Positions 37,956-50,359 of a stretch of 64,000 nucleotides of DNA are shown one piece after another. The translations under genes and the position numbers were made by a program. The stretch is taken from the NCBI GenBank assembly GCA_003290165.1, contig QNQO01002097.1, positions 95,654-159,653 on the forward strand. The letters run 5' to 3'. The notes beneath the pieces were generated by a model. That model was not told where the DNA came from, ran no database searches, and saw only the letters and a program-made list of their open reading frames with translations. Positions within the stretch are counted from its first letter, which is position 1. Every line of letters starts with the position of its first letter. Origin of the DNA: Berberis thunbergii. Its lineage: Eukaryota > Streptophyta > Magnoliopsida > Ranunculales > Berberidaceae.

Positions 37956-38327
37956 ATCAAGCTTGTTTGTTTGTTCAAAAACGAAGATGTTTATTAAAGA
38001 AAGATTGGAAGATCAATAAAGGATATGGAAACTAACAATTGTGTCAAAGCAATATCAGTTACAAATCTGAAAGTTCATTCTAGGAAATCATGGTAGTAAA
38101 GACCAAAGAGATTCCATCTTACAAATTCCACATGAAACTGAGTTTAAGTGATTTGTCAACATAGGATCCAAACAAAAATTCTTTAGTCATTTCATAAGAT
38201 ATTATTTATAGTGCATTCCAATACAATAATGTGCAGGAATTAGACTATAGAATGAGTGAACATGTGCTACAATTGCACTATTATTTGATAGCATGTTGGT
38301 TTGAAGAGATGAAAGAAAGCATATAGG

Positions 38328-39161
38328 CAGTGGCGGACCAAGAATTTAGTCAAGGAGTGCGAAATGGCAAGAAAATAAAATTTCTATTTGAGTTAGTAAA
38401 ATAAGAAAATATAACTATAAAAATACATTGTATATATTAAATTGAATTAAGTGTAATCCAATTTTAAACAAAATAAAGTTACAATATCAATAACTTTGGT
38501 AAGGGACAAACGAGCGTAATAACTAGATTATATAACTAAATCACAAAATAATTAAAATAAATATCTAATTGAAGCTAAAAAAAAATCGAAAATTTACGAA
38601 CATAATAATATTCTAATACATTTCATTGAAAAATGTTTATATGAGGCTCAAATTTTGTACGAGTTGGCTAGTGACATATATTTTCATTTAAATTCTTTAG
38701 TTATTATTTTAGATATTAATTTCAAATATTTTTTTGGTTGAAGGTTTTACGCCACTTGTGAACAAACAATTCATTGCTTTAATGTTTGCAATTGCATATA
38801 AAATTGAGTTGAAAACAAAAAAGTAGGGGAATGTCAAAATGACAAAACTGTATAGACATAAAGAAATCATATGCTCCGAGAGGGCCAAAAATAATTTTTT
38901 ATTAAACTAAATAAATTTTTTAATGTTTGCAATTACTATAAAATTGTATTGAAAAAAAAAAATATATGCGCTTGATGAGTATCGAATTTGGGTTGTTTAC
39001 AAAAATTTACAAACTTCTAACCACTACACCAATAGAAAGATGTAAAACAATGTGAATGACCAATTTACAAATTGTTTTACACATTATAAAATTGAATTTT
39101 TTAATGATTAAGTATATAATAAAATTATTTTAAAAGTTGAGAGGGGGCAGTTGCCCCCCTG
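38328..39161. mobile_element. Non-autonomous hAT element, 834 bp, with 8-bp target duplication
   Basis: The element begins CAGTGGCGGACCAAGAATTT and ends GGGGGCAGTTGCCCCCCTG. Both ends are characteristic of plant hAT elements. It is bounded by identical 8-mers CATATAGG (38320-38327 and 39162-39169). The interior is AT-rich with no transposase. The intact duplication suggests a fairly recent insertion. Confidence 0.9.
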
Positions 39162-39169
39162 CATATAGG

Positions 39170-39560
39170 AGATTGGCTCTTTGACTTAATCACAACAATT
39201 AAGTACCTGATTGCAGCAAATCGCAGAACATTGCAGACTTTAATCGCAACCAAATTGCAAACCCATCTCCACAGAGCAGTTGCAAATCTGCTCGGCAATG
39301 CGGTCGGGCAAAGATACTCCAAGTTGATGCTGGGAGAGAAGAGTTTGCTGGTTCTCCTCTCGGCTCTATAATTCCATACGGCCACTAACCATCCCCAAGA
39401 CAGATAAAGCCTGGTCTCCAAATGATCCAATTGCTGACTCGCCAGACAACAGCAAGGCATCCGCATATTGGCGTACTCCCTCAGAAACATCTGCTACCTC
39501 AGCACGCGTTGGGATAGGATGGTGCTAATGGCGGATGGCGTTTGCGTGAGGATTTTTTTT
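39170..39560. other. GC-richer island, origin unknown
   Basis: Immediately after the hAT element lies about 380 bp of higher GC. On the plus strand it reads ATKLQTHLHRAVANLLGNAV and QRYSKLMLGEKSLLVLLSAL before a stop. The minus strand is open for 121 codons. I recognise neither. It could be a processed gene or retroelement remnant. Confidence 0.35.
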
Positions 39561-39827
39561 TAATAACTGCTAGAGTTATGACTTGTGCTGATAATGTGTT
39601 GAAAGTAACATAAAGAAATCAAAAGACATGAGTAGAGAGGAAAACATAGAGCTATATTATTCACTGATATGAATCTCTATATATAGAGGTAGCAATTACA
39701 TAGTATCTCAATTTGTAACGAGATAAAAAACCTATGCCAATAAGAAATCTAAATACTACTCCATAACAAAGAAGATATCCTTCACCGTTTTAACTAGTCA
39801 CACAATCCTAATTTAACTCCGAGACAA

Positions 39828-39970
39828 TTTTAATAATTTGCTTTTGCATTAATAGCTCTTTGTGTGTAAGGAGGCTAAACGTCACTCAGTTTTGTCCATG
39901 GACATTAACAACTTGTAAAATGATAGATTTGTCAACTCTAAATGTTGGTGAAGAAGAAGATGGCAATTCT
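39828..39970. repeat. Direct repeat upstream of UGT copy 2, proximal copy
   Basis: This is the partner of 37811-37955. Both contain AAACGTCACTCAGTTTTRTC and CCATGGACATT. It lies about 550 bases upstream of the second UGT. Confidence 0.8.
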
Positions 39971-40518
39971 CATTCTACTTCTTTGTAATCTGGACTCTGG
40001 AATATGCAACATTTCCTTCTACTATGGTTGACCCAGAGCTAACCATTTTTGACTTTTTTTTTCAAGTCTCATCAGTTGACAAATTGCTAATCTCTCTAAA
40101 AGTGAATCTAATCATAATGGAAGCGAGAATGAAGGCGTGAGAATACAACATATAATGGGGGATATCATTACCAAAATGCATTAGTGTACATAAACACATG
40201 GAAGAGGCTCGTCGACAACTTGGAATGGACAACTGGAATTGAAGCACTCACTTAATCAAATGCTTTGAGCCTTACATTGACTAGTCACCTCATTTGTGAG
40301 CGCAGAAATCAAGTAATCACATTCGTCATCGAATGCGTGTGTGATAAGAGGTACACTGAGGTACACTGCATGTCAATAAATTACAATTTCAACTGCAAGG
40401 AGGGGTTTCTGAGACTGACTACGTAGGTGGGTTTATTTAAGAGACCCATCGTGGATGCTCCCATATGCATAGAAATCATACAATCCACCTTGGAAGAGAG
40501 TCTCACAAAGGAGGTTCC

Positions 40519-41880
40519 ATGGATACTAAAGAACATAGTCTTCATGTTCTAATGTTGCCATGGTTGGCTCATGGTCACATATCGCCTTTCTTAGAGTTAG
40601 CCAAGAAGCTCTCCAAGTACAATTTCTACATTCATATTTGCTCTACACCCATCAATCTATCTTCCATCAAGAACAAAGTTTCCTCCCAAACCTTCCCTTC
40701 AATAGAACTAGTAGAGATCCATCTTCCTTCTTTGCCAAACCTCCCTCCTCATTACCACACCACCAAATCACTCCCTCCACATCTCATGCCCACACTCAAG
40801 GAAGCGTTCGACATGGTCCAATCCTCCTTCTCCAACCTCTTGACCTCTTTAAAGCCTGATCTGGTCATCTATGATTTTATCCAACCATGGGCACCAGAAA
40901 TTGCATCTCAACATAACATTCCAGCCATCACCTTTTCAATTCTTGGGGCAGCTTCTCTTAGCTACTTGTTTCACCTGTGCAAGAATCCTGGTGTCAAATT
41001 CCCGTTTCCAAATATTTATCTCGAGGAAGATGATCATCAAGAGATTGTACAAATGATTGAACCCAACATGGGTAAAAAGACAGACGGTGAGCGATTTGTG
41101 GAGTGCTTCGAGCTGTCTTCGGATATTGCATTGATTAAGACATGTAAAGTGATGGAAGCCAAGTATATGTATTACATGTCTTCCATGCTTGGAGGAAAGG
41201 AGATTCTACCTGTTGGTGCTCTTTTTCCAGAGGAGCCTATTAATAAAATGAAGAAAGGAGATTACTTCATGACATGGCTTGACAAGAGAGATAAGTGTTC
41301 AACTGTGTTTGTTTCATTTGGTAGTGAGTACTTCATGCCAAGGGAAGAGATCGAAGAGATAGCTTATGGGCTAGAGCTAAGTGGGGCGAGTTTCATTTGG
41401 GTAATAAGGTTTCATGAAGAGGCAGAGATAAAGGAAATCGAACAAGTTTTACCTAAAGGGTACCTAGACAGAGTTAGAGACAGGGGATTGGTGGTGGAGG
41501 GGTGGGCGCCGCAACTGGACATACTCCAGCATAGTAGTATAGGTGGTTTTGTGACTCATTTAGGATGGAGTTCAGTGATGGAAGGGATCAGATATAGTGT
41601 TCCCTTGATAGGTATGCCCATGCAACTTGACCAGCCTCTTAACGCCAGATTGGTAGTTGATGAGCTTGAGGTTGGCGTGGAAGTTAAGAGAAGGGGAGGG
41701 AAGGTTAACAGAGCAGAGATGGCGAAGGTAATTAAGGAGGTAGTGGTGGAGAAGGGAGGAGAGGAGGTGAAGAAGAAGATGAAGAAGATTAGTGAGAAAA
41801 TGATCGAAGGCGGAGAGATGGAACTGGTGGTGGCGAAGATACAGGAACTCTGTCATAAGAGTGGTCACAATGAAATATGA
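40519..41880 (+). CDS. UGT94-like UDP-glycosyltransferase, copy 2
   Basis: Intronless, 453 residues, and very close to copy 1 along its whole length. The start was placed at MDTKEHSLHVLMLPWLAHGH (40519) because it aligns with copy 1 and shares the GGAGGTTCC leader. An in-frame ATG 18 codons earlier (40465) is probably leader sequence. It keeps the GH catalytic His, the PDLVIYD aspartate and a full PSPG box with the same HLGWSS variant ending DQ. It lacks the Asn/Thr-rich linker (TTTNTNKEG) of copy 1 between the N- and C-terminal domains. Differences cluster in the acceptor-facing N-terminal half, as expected if the two copies differ in acceptor. The reaction is presumably sugar addition to a glycoside from UDP-glucose. 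Confidence 0.93.
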   Translation: MDTKEHSLHVLMLPWLAHGHISPFLELAKKLSKYNFYIHICSTPINLSSIKNKVSSQTFPSIELVEIHLPSLPNLPPHYHTTKSLPPHLMPTLKEAFDMVQSSFSNLLTSLKPDLVIYDFIQPWAPEIASQHNIPAITFSILGAASLSYLFHLCKNPGVKFPFPNIYLEEDDHQEIVQMIEPNMGKKTDGERFVECFELSSDIALIKTCKVMEAKYMYYMSSMLGGKEILPVGALFPEEPINKMKKGDYFMTWLDKRDKCSTVFVSFGSEYFMPREEIEEIAYGLELSGASFIWVIRFHEEAEIKEIEQVLPKGYLDRVRDRGLVVEGWAPQLDILQHSSIGGFVTHLGWSSVMEGIRYSVPLIGMPMQLDQPLNARLVVDELEVGVEVKRRGGKVNRAEMAKVIKEVVVEKGGEEVKKKMKKISEKMIEGGEMELVVAKIQELCHKSGHNEI

Positions 41881-42280
41881 CACTTCTGGCTTTTTTTCAA
41901 AGGCTTAGTTTAACTTTAGTTTACTACTGGAGAACACAATAGTAACTATTTGTACTGTTTTATAAGATCTATAAGCCTTGCTCAAACAAATTAGAAGAGA
42001 AAGACTCAACCTTTCAAGGTTTTACAAAAGTGGGAAGAACACAAATATATATCGTGTAGGATATGCATATCCCACCCGGGGATACTTTCATTATATACAC
42101 CATGTTTTGATTATCAACTTTTTCACATAATTTCAATTCTTTACGAATGGTACAACTTACAAGCATATTATGACAAGTTGATAATATATTAATAGCAATA
42201 TTAACCTATAAATGAATGAATATGATTAATAATTCAAAACTTATTGCTAAAATAGTAAATATTAATAAATTGTACAACGT
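41881..42280. other. 3' flank of UGT copy 2
   Basis: 3'UTR and AT-rich spacer. No further feature seen. Confidence 0.5.
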
Positions 42281-45049
42281 CACTACAAAAAATAGGCTAT
42301 TTAGTGGCAGTTATTTAGGGACGTTTTGAAGAAAACGCCGCTAAATACTTTATTCTACGATGGTTGCTCAACCGTCGCAGAATATTTTTATTTAGCAACG
42401 GTTATAGTTATTTTCGACGATTGTAACCGTCACTATAATTTTTAGCAAAACGCAAATCACAAATCACCCTGTCCCTTATTTTCTTGAACTCTATTTACTC
42501 TCTTTATCATCCCTTCCTCCCGTCCTCATCTGCTCATCCAACCACCAACCCCCAAAATAAATTTTTGTTCTCACAAAAGAAAAGAGAAGGAAGAAATCAG
42601 TTCTTCTCTTAAGCCTCAACTTCTTCTTCTTCTTCTGCATGTGTCCACTCGCCAGTCGCCTCCGCCCGCTTCAGCCACCGGCTTCTTCTGCGTGCGTGTT
42701 CTTCTTCAGGCGAGTTTTTCACTTCTTCATCAGCTCTTTATTCCTCTTCATAGAACACAAAAAATAGCAAAGTAAGCTTCAATCCATGAAAATTTCCCGT
42801 TTTGCGAGTTAGATCGAACATCAACAAAGTTGATTCAACGATTTCGCACCAGATCTGAGCGAGAAGCTCCTTTTGAAGGTAACATTCAACTCTCTCTACA
42901 GTTACTTCTTATGAGTTGAGCACAAATCAAGTGGCCTTTTGAAACCCTAGCTAGATTATCTATTGCCTTACCCTTTAGAAATTAAAATTGGTTTCTCATA
43001 TATACTGCATCTACCTGCACTTTATGGTCTTAATGGGTTTTGATCCAACTACTATTCTCTGTGTGTAGTCTTGAATCATGCTTTGTGTATTCTTTTAGAT
43101 CATTTTCAATGACAGCCATTTCTTGACAAATCCCTTCAAGTTATATGTGTTACATTTCTACTGGGGATTTAGTATTTGGTGGATCCCTTGTATAGATGAT
43201 CTTGTATAACTTATATAGACAAAACCTGAATTTCCATTGCTTATATTGGGATTCCTATAGCTTTGGAGAAAAGGTCGGTGAATTCAATTCATTGGGGTTT
43301 GGATGGGCATGTTTCGAGTTCATTTGTAAATAGGTGTTTTAAGTTCATTTCAGTAGTTAATTATTATGTGAATATAATCAGAAGCCGCTTTACACTACTA
43401 CAACTCAACGTTTTGTTGTTTCTATACATTCTTAATTGTTGAATTTCTCCATATTTCATATCGTTTTCTTCAATTGTTGTTCATGTCATTTATCGTGTTT
43501 TTGGAATGAATGTTTGTGAGATTCGGATAATATTTCCCCATAACCCAAAGAAAATCAGAGATTTGTAATTGTGATCAAGTAGAGAGGTGTAATTGAGCCA
43601 AGGTATATATTATGCTAAAATTCAATGTATTCTTCCATTTCTATGGTAATTAACTATGAGCAACAAAATGGGCTTCGAATCTCTTGAATTTCAACCAAGC
43701 AATTTGTGTCAAAATGTTTAGAAACTTTGCTGGACATCCTTCAACAATTCTGACTTTGTCAACCATCTTCAATTTGCTCGAATGGCTTGTGTGAAGTTTG
43801 TGTCTAAGACTGATGCCTTCCAAAGGCAAGGGCAGGCATGGTATGTTTCTTTTCTCTTTGTACATGAGTTGATGAAAATTGGGCTGACTTTGTTAGACAT
43901 TTGATGTGTAAGAGCTGCAAACTTGTAGGGAGACCACTGTTGAAAAAATTGCTTAGAATATTCTGTGCTTGTTGGGATTGTTGGAATGTGTGCAAAGAGA
44001 AGAGAAAGTTGAGGCTTTTATGCAAAAAGTTTCTTGTTTTTACTACTATGTTATGAACACACCAAGAAGGCACTGGGTTTGATTTTTATAATTGACTTAG
44101 GTTTTATAAATGTTATCACAGCATGTGCGTCAACTATTAGTAAGAACAATTAGTTTACAAAACTTGACTTTAGGTGCTCTTCCATGCTCTGTTTATGGAC
44201 ATTTCAAAACAAAAAAAATAATTGAGAGATCCTTATCTTCCAGTTAAGGTAAACTCTTTGAAAAAACACCTAAATCAGTAGTTGATGTTGTAGGCTAGTA
44301 AGCTCCCCTTCCCTTCTCTTTTTGGAGTCAAAAGTAGAGCATAGATAAGTTACTTTGAGTTGGTTACTAAGAAGGTTAGTTCTTATTTAATTTCCGGTTG
44401 GATATTTTGATTGCACAAACATGATCTATTCATTTACATTCTTTTCCAAAAAAAGGACATTTTAGTAGGGAGATGATCCACACAGATTACCAATTTACCA
44501 CATAAAAAAGGACATTTTGGGTTGATCCAATTGGCAATTGAAAGTATCATTGTTGTTTCATCTCACTTTCTCGCTGATTGTGTGTTTGCTTTGCAGATAA
44601 GAACAGTTGAAGTAGGCAATGGTTCAGATCTAGCAAGGCAAAGAGAGATTCATGAGTTCTTCTCCTTCTCTGGAGAGATCTGAATCCAGATCCAGTAATT
44701 TTTCTTGATTCATTCATTCAACTTCTTTCTTTGTCTTGTCTTGTCTTGTGTGTTGTTGTTGGATCAACTCCTTCTTGATGTTTGTTTTCAGACTGAGATT
44801 TGGACTTGTTTTATTCTAATTTTTATTGCAGTGGTGCTTGGAGATCCAAGCTTGCATTAGTCACCTTCACGGATCCTAAAGCACTCGAAATCGCCTTCTT
44901 ATTATTGGTACATATTATTCTTCACTTTGTTTGCTTCAAATCTTCATATGCTTGGATTTTAATTCATATTTGGGTGTATGGTGTAAAAAAAAATTATATG
45001 TTTTTATTATTATTTATGGGTGTATCAATTTATTTTCTAGCAATTCAGG

Positions 45050-45081
<32 letters not shown>

Positions 45082-46357
45082 TCATTATCTTGGCTTAAAT
45101 TTGAGTGATTCAATTGACAATGGTAAAGATTGCTAGTACAACTTTCATGCTTGATTAAGATTTGTGTTACATATTCAATCCATACGTCCTATAGAGTTCA
45201 AACTTAGCACACATCTAGTTTACAACAGGATTTTTGCCTAAAGACTAACTCAAAGCGTCACTGTTTTTTAACTTTTTGTTTTTACTTTTTGTTGATATGG
45301 CAGGGACATCAGCAGGTGTAGATTTGCCATCTCGTCCTAGGATTTGCTATCCCGTCCTCAACTGTCAATTGATCCAATTTGGCAAAGTAAGTCATTTTAG
45401 TTTGTCCTTCTCATTTGAAATGTTTTCAACTATGCAATTTCTTTTCTTTCCATTGATCAGTAAAGGAGATGACAAGGAATGGTATTGACTAAGAAGATTT
45501 GATTCTATCCATGCCTTGAGTTTCTTGGAATTGGTGTTCTGTTTAGATCAGTTATTTATTTCTTGTTTTTTGCTTTAATAGTTTTTTGGTTGTCATTTGA
45601 CATATAATTGTTTATAAATTGTCAGACTTCAAGGGCATTTCATTTCAGGCCTTTCTGATGAGCAATCTTACGACTAAACTTAGATAGCTTAATCTTGGTC
45701 AGCAGCTTACTGATGAGCTCAAGGTCGGTGAGGCCCTGTAGACAACGCCCCTGAGACAACCATTGTACAACTTCGATTTTGGTTGTTAGATGTAAGCATT
45801 GACAATTTGTAACAATTTTAATTTGTATTTTTCTTCTGGACCATGTATAATATTGATTTAGAAATGAAATTAAAGTTCCTCTTAATGTATGATGATGGTA
45901 TCATATGAGTTTAGTTTAGTGTCGTTTATATTTAATTTTTAATTTGAGGCTAAAAGTTGCAGTGCATATGTTGGATAGATTATCTGCACTCAATGAAAAG
46001 AAAACACTACAGGTTGAAAAATGTGATTTTCTATATGGTAAAAAATTTGAATTATCAAAGGGATTTAGCGAGCGGTTGCAAATCGTTCGCAAAAAGGCAA
46101 AAGTGGATTGTCATCGAATTTTCGTCAATCGGTTTATAACGTCGTTATATTGTATTTACGCGACGGTTATTAACCGTCGTATAGTATTTAGCGAACGGTA
46201 TGCCAGCGGTTTTGCTTTAAACCGTCGCTGAATGACTAAGTGCACTTTATTAGCGGCGGTTTTGCCAACCGTCGCATGTATTAAATTTAGCGACGGGTCA
46301 GAACCGTCGCTAAATGCCTTTGGCCACCCGTCTCTAAATTACTGCGTTTTTGTAGTG
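42281..46357. mobile_element. CACTA-like transposon, 4.1 kb, carrying host gene fragments
   Basis: The left terminus is CACTACAAAAAATAGG and the right is GCGTTTTTGTAGTG, a perfect 11-base inverted pair typical of CACTA (En/Spm) elements. Sub-terminal arrays of GACGGTT/AACCGTCG motifs lie inside both ends, densest at 46050-46330. No transposase was found, so it is non-autonomous. The middle contains a fragment of an RRM gene with introns (44597-44907) and a plausible captured leader (42600-42900). No 3-bp target duplication is evident (CGT on the left, ATA on the right). Confidence 0.8.
44597..44907 (+). pseudogene. Captured RRM-protein fragment (BPA1-like), two exons
   Basis: Exon-like pieces 44597-44695 and 44832-44907 keep their GT-AG intron. 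The first reads IRTVEVGNGSDLARQREIHE then FFSFSGEI, and the second GAWRSKLALVTFTDPKALEI. Together they cover the RNP2, helix 1 and RNP1 parts of an RRM like that of plant BPA1-type (binding partner of ACD11) proteins. A stop (TGA) after SGEI, which looks like a one-base insertion, breaks the frame. A further exon-like block at 45303-45386 (SAGVDLPSRPRICYPVLNCQ) is not recognised. Confidence 0.7.
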
Positions 46358-47111
46358 ATATAGTTTAAACACATCATTAGTATTTTATGTTGTTGCTAAT
46401 CACTGGAATGCAGCCAACAGTACTTGGAGATAATAACCACTCTACTGATAACAATAACAGGGACAATTACCCTGGCTGTCTATGCGAAGGGGTTGAAGCA
46501 CAAAAGAAACCCAAACAACCCTTTTGATACAGACCTTCCAATCTGCCTGCATGTACCCAAACCAAAATAAAGCAAAGCAAAGAAAAAAATAATAAAGCAA
46601 AGCAAGGAAAAGCGGCTCAAAGTGGTATCCCTCGTGGCTGCAGAACAAGCTGCCTTGCCAAGAAATGTGGTGAATTTAACCCTTCACTCTGAGGCTGCCA
46701 ATGGAGTGAGAGACACCTCATCACAGCCTACAAGAGCAACAGTAGCAACAGAAGAGATCACAACAACAACAATGAAACCCTACTACACAAACTATGAACA
46801 TGACGAAAGGGTTAGTAAATTGCCTAACCTTACCGGTGCAACCCGTACCCTCATGTGCTGATCTAAAACAAGATGTAGCTGAATAAAAAGTAAACATCAT
46901 ATTCACAATAAATTCTCTGAACAAAGGAAATTGTCTAGCAAATTATATGCTACTATTATATTTGTTGCATTTTGCATAAGATTATTGGTGCATTGGACTT
47001 TGATCTAAAATATTGATGCAATATCAAACTCGCTATACAATTATCTAAATAAAAAGTTAACCATGATCATGCTTAAGAATGATCAAATTTTGGTAAATCT
47101 TTGTTTCAATT
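46358..47111. other. Unassigned sequence
   Basis: No gene was recognised. An open frame at 46622-46861 has no family resemblance. Confidence 0.4.
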
Positions 47112-47292
47112 AGGCGCAATGTACTAGAAAAGAAGTTGGCTGATGTTGATGCTTCGGAAGAGAAGCAAAACAACTTACTTTAAATACTTGGAGAAGAAAT
47201 AGTCAAAACACATGCACTTGCAGAGGAATAAAATGGGAATTAATGATTTTGAGTTGTTGACCATGATAGGAAATGGTGCATTCGGTGAGGTG
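47112..47292 (+). pseudogene. NDR-family AGC kinase exon remnant
   Basis: The translation RRNVLEKKLADVDASEEKQN, then (after a one-base shift at about 47179) KYLEKK, a TAG stop, and SKHMHLQRNKMGINDFELLT MIGNGAFGEV matches the N-terminal regulatory region and glycine-rich loop of plant NDR/tricorner kinases. The usual GRGAFGEV is GNGAFGEV here. The remaining kinase domain is absent. The frameshift and stop show a dead fragment. Confidence 0.8.
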
Positions 47293-47735
47293 TTTTTCTT
47301 TAAAAAAAATTTCTTCTTTTACTTTACTATTTTATTAACTAATTAAAATCAAATTTCTAATCATCATTAACTACATTATGAAAAGTTTACCGAACCTTAG
47401 CAGAATAATTTGATTAACTTGTCGATCAATGAAAACTTATAAAAACTTAGAATTTGTTGGTCATAATTAGAACAGTTAATATCGATATCTACCAGCGGTA
47501 TGGGGTGGGAGGGGTTCAAGGTTAAAAAATTGAAAATAAAATAAAATAGAATCATTAAAAAATAGTCATTGTTGGTAATAAAAGTATAAAATTAAGTTTT
47601 TTATTTGTTTAGAAAGAGTAAATATATCTTATAACTTTATAAGTTAACCTGAGTTAATAAAATAGTTTTTGTCAGTTATAAAAGTATAAAAGTAGGTACA
47701 AATTAGTCATTACACGAACTACGATATTGATGCAG

Positions 47736-47822
47736 GGGGATCTGAGTCAGATGATATTGAGTTGTCAGATAGCACATTTTTTGCACTAAAATATCTTGAA
47801 TTAGCAGACCAGCAGAAAGATG
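47736..47822 (+). other. Unidentified exon-like segment
   Basis: An 87-base open block between a GATGCAG acceptor and a GGTAGG donor reads GSESDDIELSDSTFFALKYL and ELADQQKDG. The frame is clean and the splice signals are good, but I do not recognise the source gene. Confidence 0.4.
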
Positions 47823-48414
47823 GTAGGAAATCATAATTTTTTTCTTCTATATTGACAGTTTTTGGTGCGTTTTAATATTTTGGCTATAACTTTGGCTACG
47901 AGTATCAGAATCGCACAAACGACCCCAATTCGGAAAGCTCTTTTAATGCGCACATCATGGTCAACAATCTATGCTCGTTGCACATCCTTTCGATGCCAAA
48001 ATCCACCATTTTTATTTTGAATCCACAAATTTAGCAGTTTATTTCCCTTTATAGTAATATTTTAATTATTGTTTAGGAAGTGATTTTGAACCCAAATTGG
48101 GCCAGATTTCTGAAAGTATATTTCTTTTATTGCGTATTTCGTTTTAGCATGATTATTGGGGTGTTGCCATTTTTTGTAAAATTTCAATATTGATGAGTTT
48201 TAGCTATAAAGCCCGGCTTGTGGGCTGATTTTAGAGATACCTTTGATTTGAGTAATTTGATTAAACATTTGAGTTCTTTCTTTGTGTTTTGAGCTATTCT
48301 TTTGTGTTCTTCCCTGTCAATTATCTGTTGCTAGTAACCTGTAGAATAATCGTTATTCTGCCCGGCGTCAAATATCTAAATTGTCTATTTTGTGAAAAAG
48401 TAGGCCCCAAAAGT

Positions 48415-50336
48415 AATTTTCAATAAAAAAATTAGTACTTTTACAGTAAACTAGCTTACCTCAAAAAAATTAGTTTACATTTTAAAATATGATTTTTTTT
48501 ACTGAACTAATTGAAAGCAATGGTAGGGATGGTGGTGAGGGTGTCCAATGCATGATAATTAGCAGCAAAAAAGTGTATATGGAGTGCCAACGACAAAAAT
48601 AATATGCTAGTCATAAATAATTGGAGATAAAATATGGTCATGATTAAAAGATGAGAGATATATTGAGGGATGAGATTTATTTCTATGATGACATGTTTGT
48701 AAATATAAAACATGTATAAGGGAAAAAGAACTAAAAATAGTGAAAATAGTTGGTGGAATGTACATGTGGTGGAGATAGAAAGTATTATGTTTTTTTTTCT
48801 CGAAATTAAAATTATTATAGTTATCTATGTAATTATCGGATTTTGTAAGCTTGGTACTGTTGAAAGTTTTGAATATCTTTTAACAAAACCAATGATAAAT
48901 ACAAATATTTTAAATATTGTATTTTATTATTAAAAACATGTAAAGTGTTTTTAATATTTTCGGGCCTAAGTATAATGTTTATTAAAGAAATTGACGAACA
49001 TTTTAATGAGAATTCAAACAAAGACCCCAAACATTCCATCGATTCTATTTTAACCTAGTTTGATTCTAGTTTACATTCTAAAATATGATTTTTGTTATAC
49101 AACTGATTGAGGGCAGATCAAAACAACGGTGAGGGTGTCCAATGCATTATAATTAGCAGCAAAATAAAAGAAAATGTGGGTGCTAAGGACCCCGAACATT
49201 CAATCGATTCCAATTTTTAATGGAGTTTGAATCTAAATAAATTAATATTTTTTTCAATAAATGGGATGCACCTTTATATTCTAAAATATGATATATTATT
49301 TTCATAGAACTAATTGAGGGCAATGGTGAGAATAGTGGTTAGGGCGTCTAGTGCATCATGATTAGTAGTAAAAAAAAATGTATATGGAGTGCATTTGCAA
49401 TAAATATGCTTGTCTATATTACAATTCAGAGTAGTGTTTTTACTATTCATCGTTGATCGGGACAAACTAAAGATTGGAGATAAAAGATGGCTAGTATTGA
49501 AAGTTGGAAACTGTGTCGAGGGATGAGATTCATTTCCTATAATGGTATATTTGTGAATGTAAAACAACTAAAATGACAAACAAAATGAAAATTTGTGAAA
49601 AAAATTGGTGGAATGTACATGTGAGGAAAGAAAAAAAGTATTGTGTTTTCCTTTTTTTTTAAATATAAGTTATTATAACTATCTACTTAGTTGTCAGATT
49701 TTTGTAAACTTGGTATTGTTGTAATGTAATTTTGAAGATCTTTCCAACAAAATCAATGATCAATACAAAAACTTTAAAATGTATATTCTATTATTAAAAT
49801 ATGCAAGTACTTTTAATATTTTCATACCTAAGTATAATATTTTTCAAATAAACAAATGAACATATATTCTAATGAACATTAAAAAAAGACCCTGAACATT
49901 CAATCGATTTTAATTTTAACCGAATTCGACTTAAAAAAATAGTATTTTTACTATAAACTAAGCTGGCACCTAAAAAAAATGTCGTCGAGTTGACTTAATT
50001 AGTTATTTTAAAATATGATTGTATAAGGAATGGTTGGAGATCAATGGTTGGAATGGTGGGGAGGGTGTCATCGCATGATAATTAGCGACAAAAAAAGGTG
50101 TAAGTGAGACCGCCACGACACGGGTATATGCTATCTATTATTACATTCAGATTAGTGTTTTACATTTAATTGTCAGACTGGGGACAAACATCAACATCAT
50201 AAATCAATTGAAGAAAAAATATGGTTTGGATTGAAAGTTGGGGGAGATATACCTGAGGGTTGAGAATTATTTCCTAATAATTGACATGCTTTTCATAAAT
50301 ACAAAACATGGTACAAGGGTAAAAAATGAAAAAGAG
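48415..50336. repeat. Higher-order tandem repeat, left block
   Basis: AT-rich monomers share landmarks in order: CTAAAATATGAT, AACTAATTGAGGGCAATGG, GTCCAATGCATGATAATTAG, TATGGAGTGCCAA, TTGGTGGAATGTACATGTGG, and CCCGAACATTCAATCGATT. Starts of the CTAAAATATGAT landmark at about 48484, 49078, 49281 and 50010 give spacings of 594, 203 and 729. The array therefore alternates long monomers with a short variant that lacks the central 500 bases. No protein is encoded. Confidence 0.85.
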
Positions 50337-50359
50337 CACACCCACCAAATTCCCGCCAT

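Noticed and set aside
39125..39490. Minus-strand open frame of 121 codons in a GC-richer island
   Set aside because: No recognisable domain, and it spans the end of a hAT element. Kept only as an unknown segment.
40465..40518. Upstream in-frame ATG for UGT copy 2
   Set aside because: The extra 18 residues are absent from copy 1 and lie between the TATA-like block and the shared leader.
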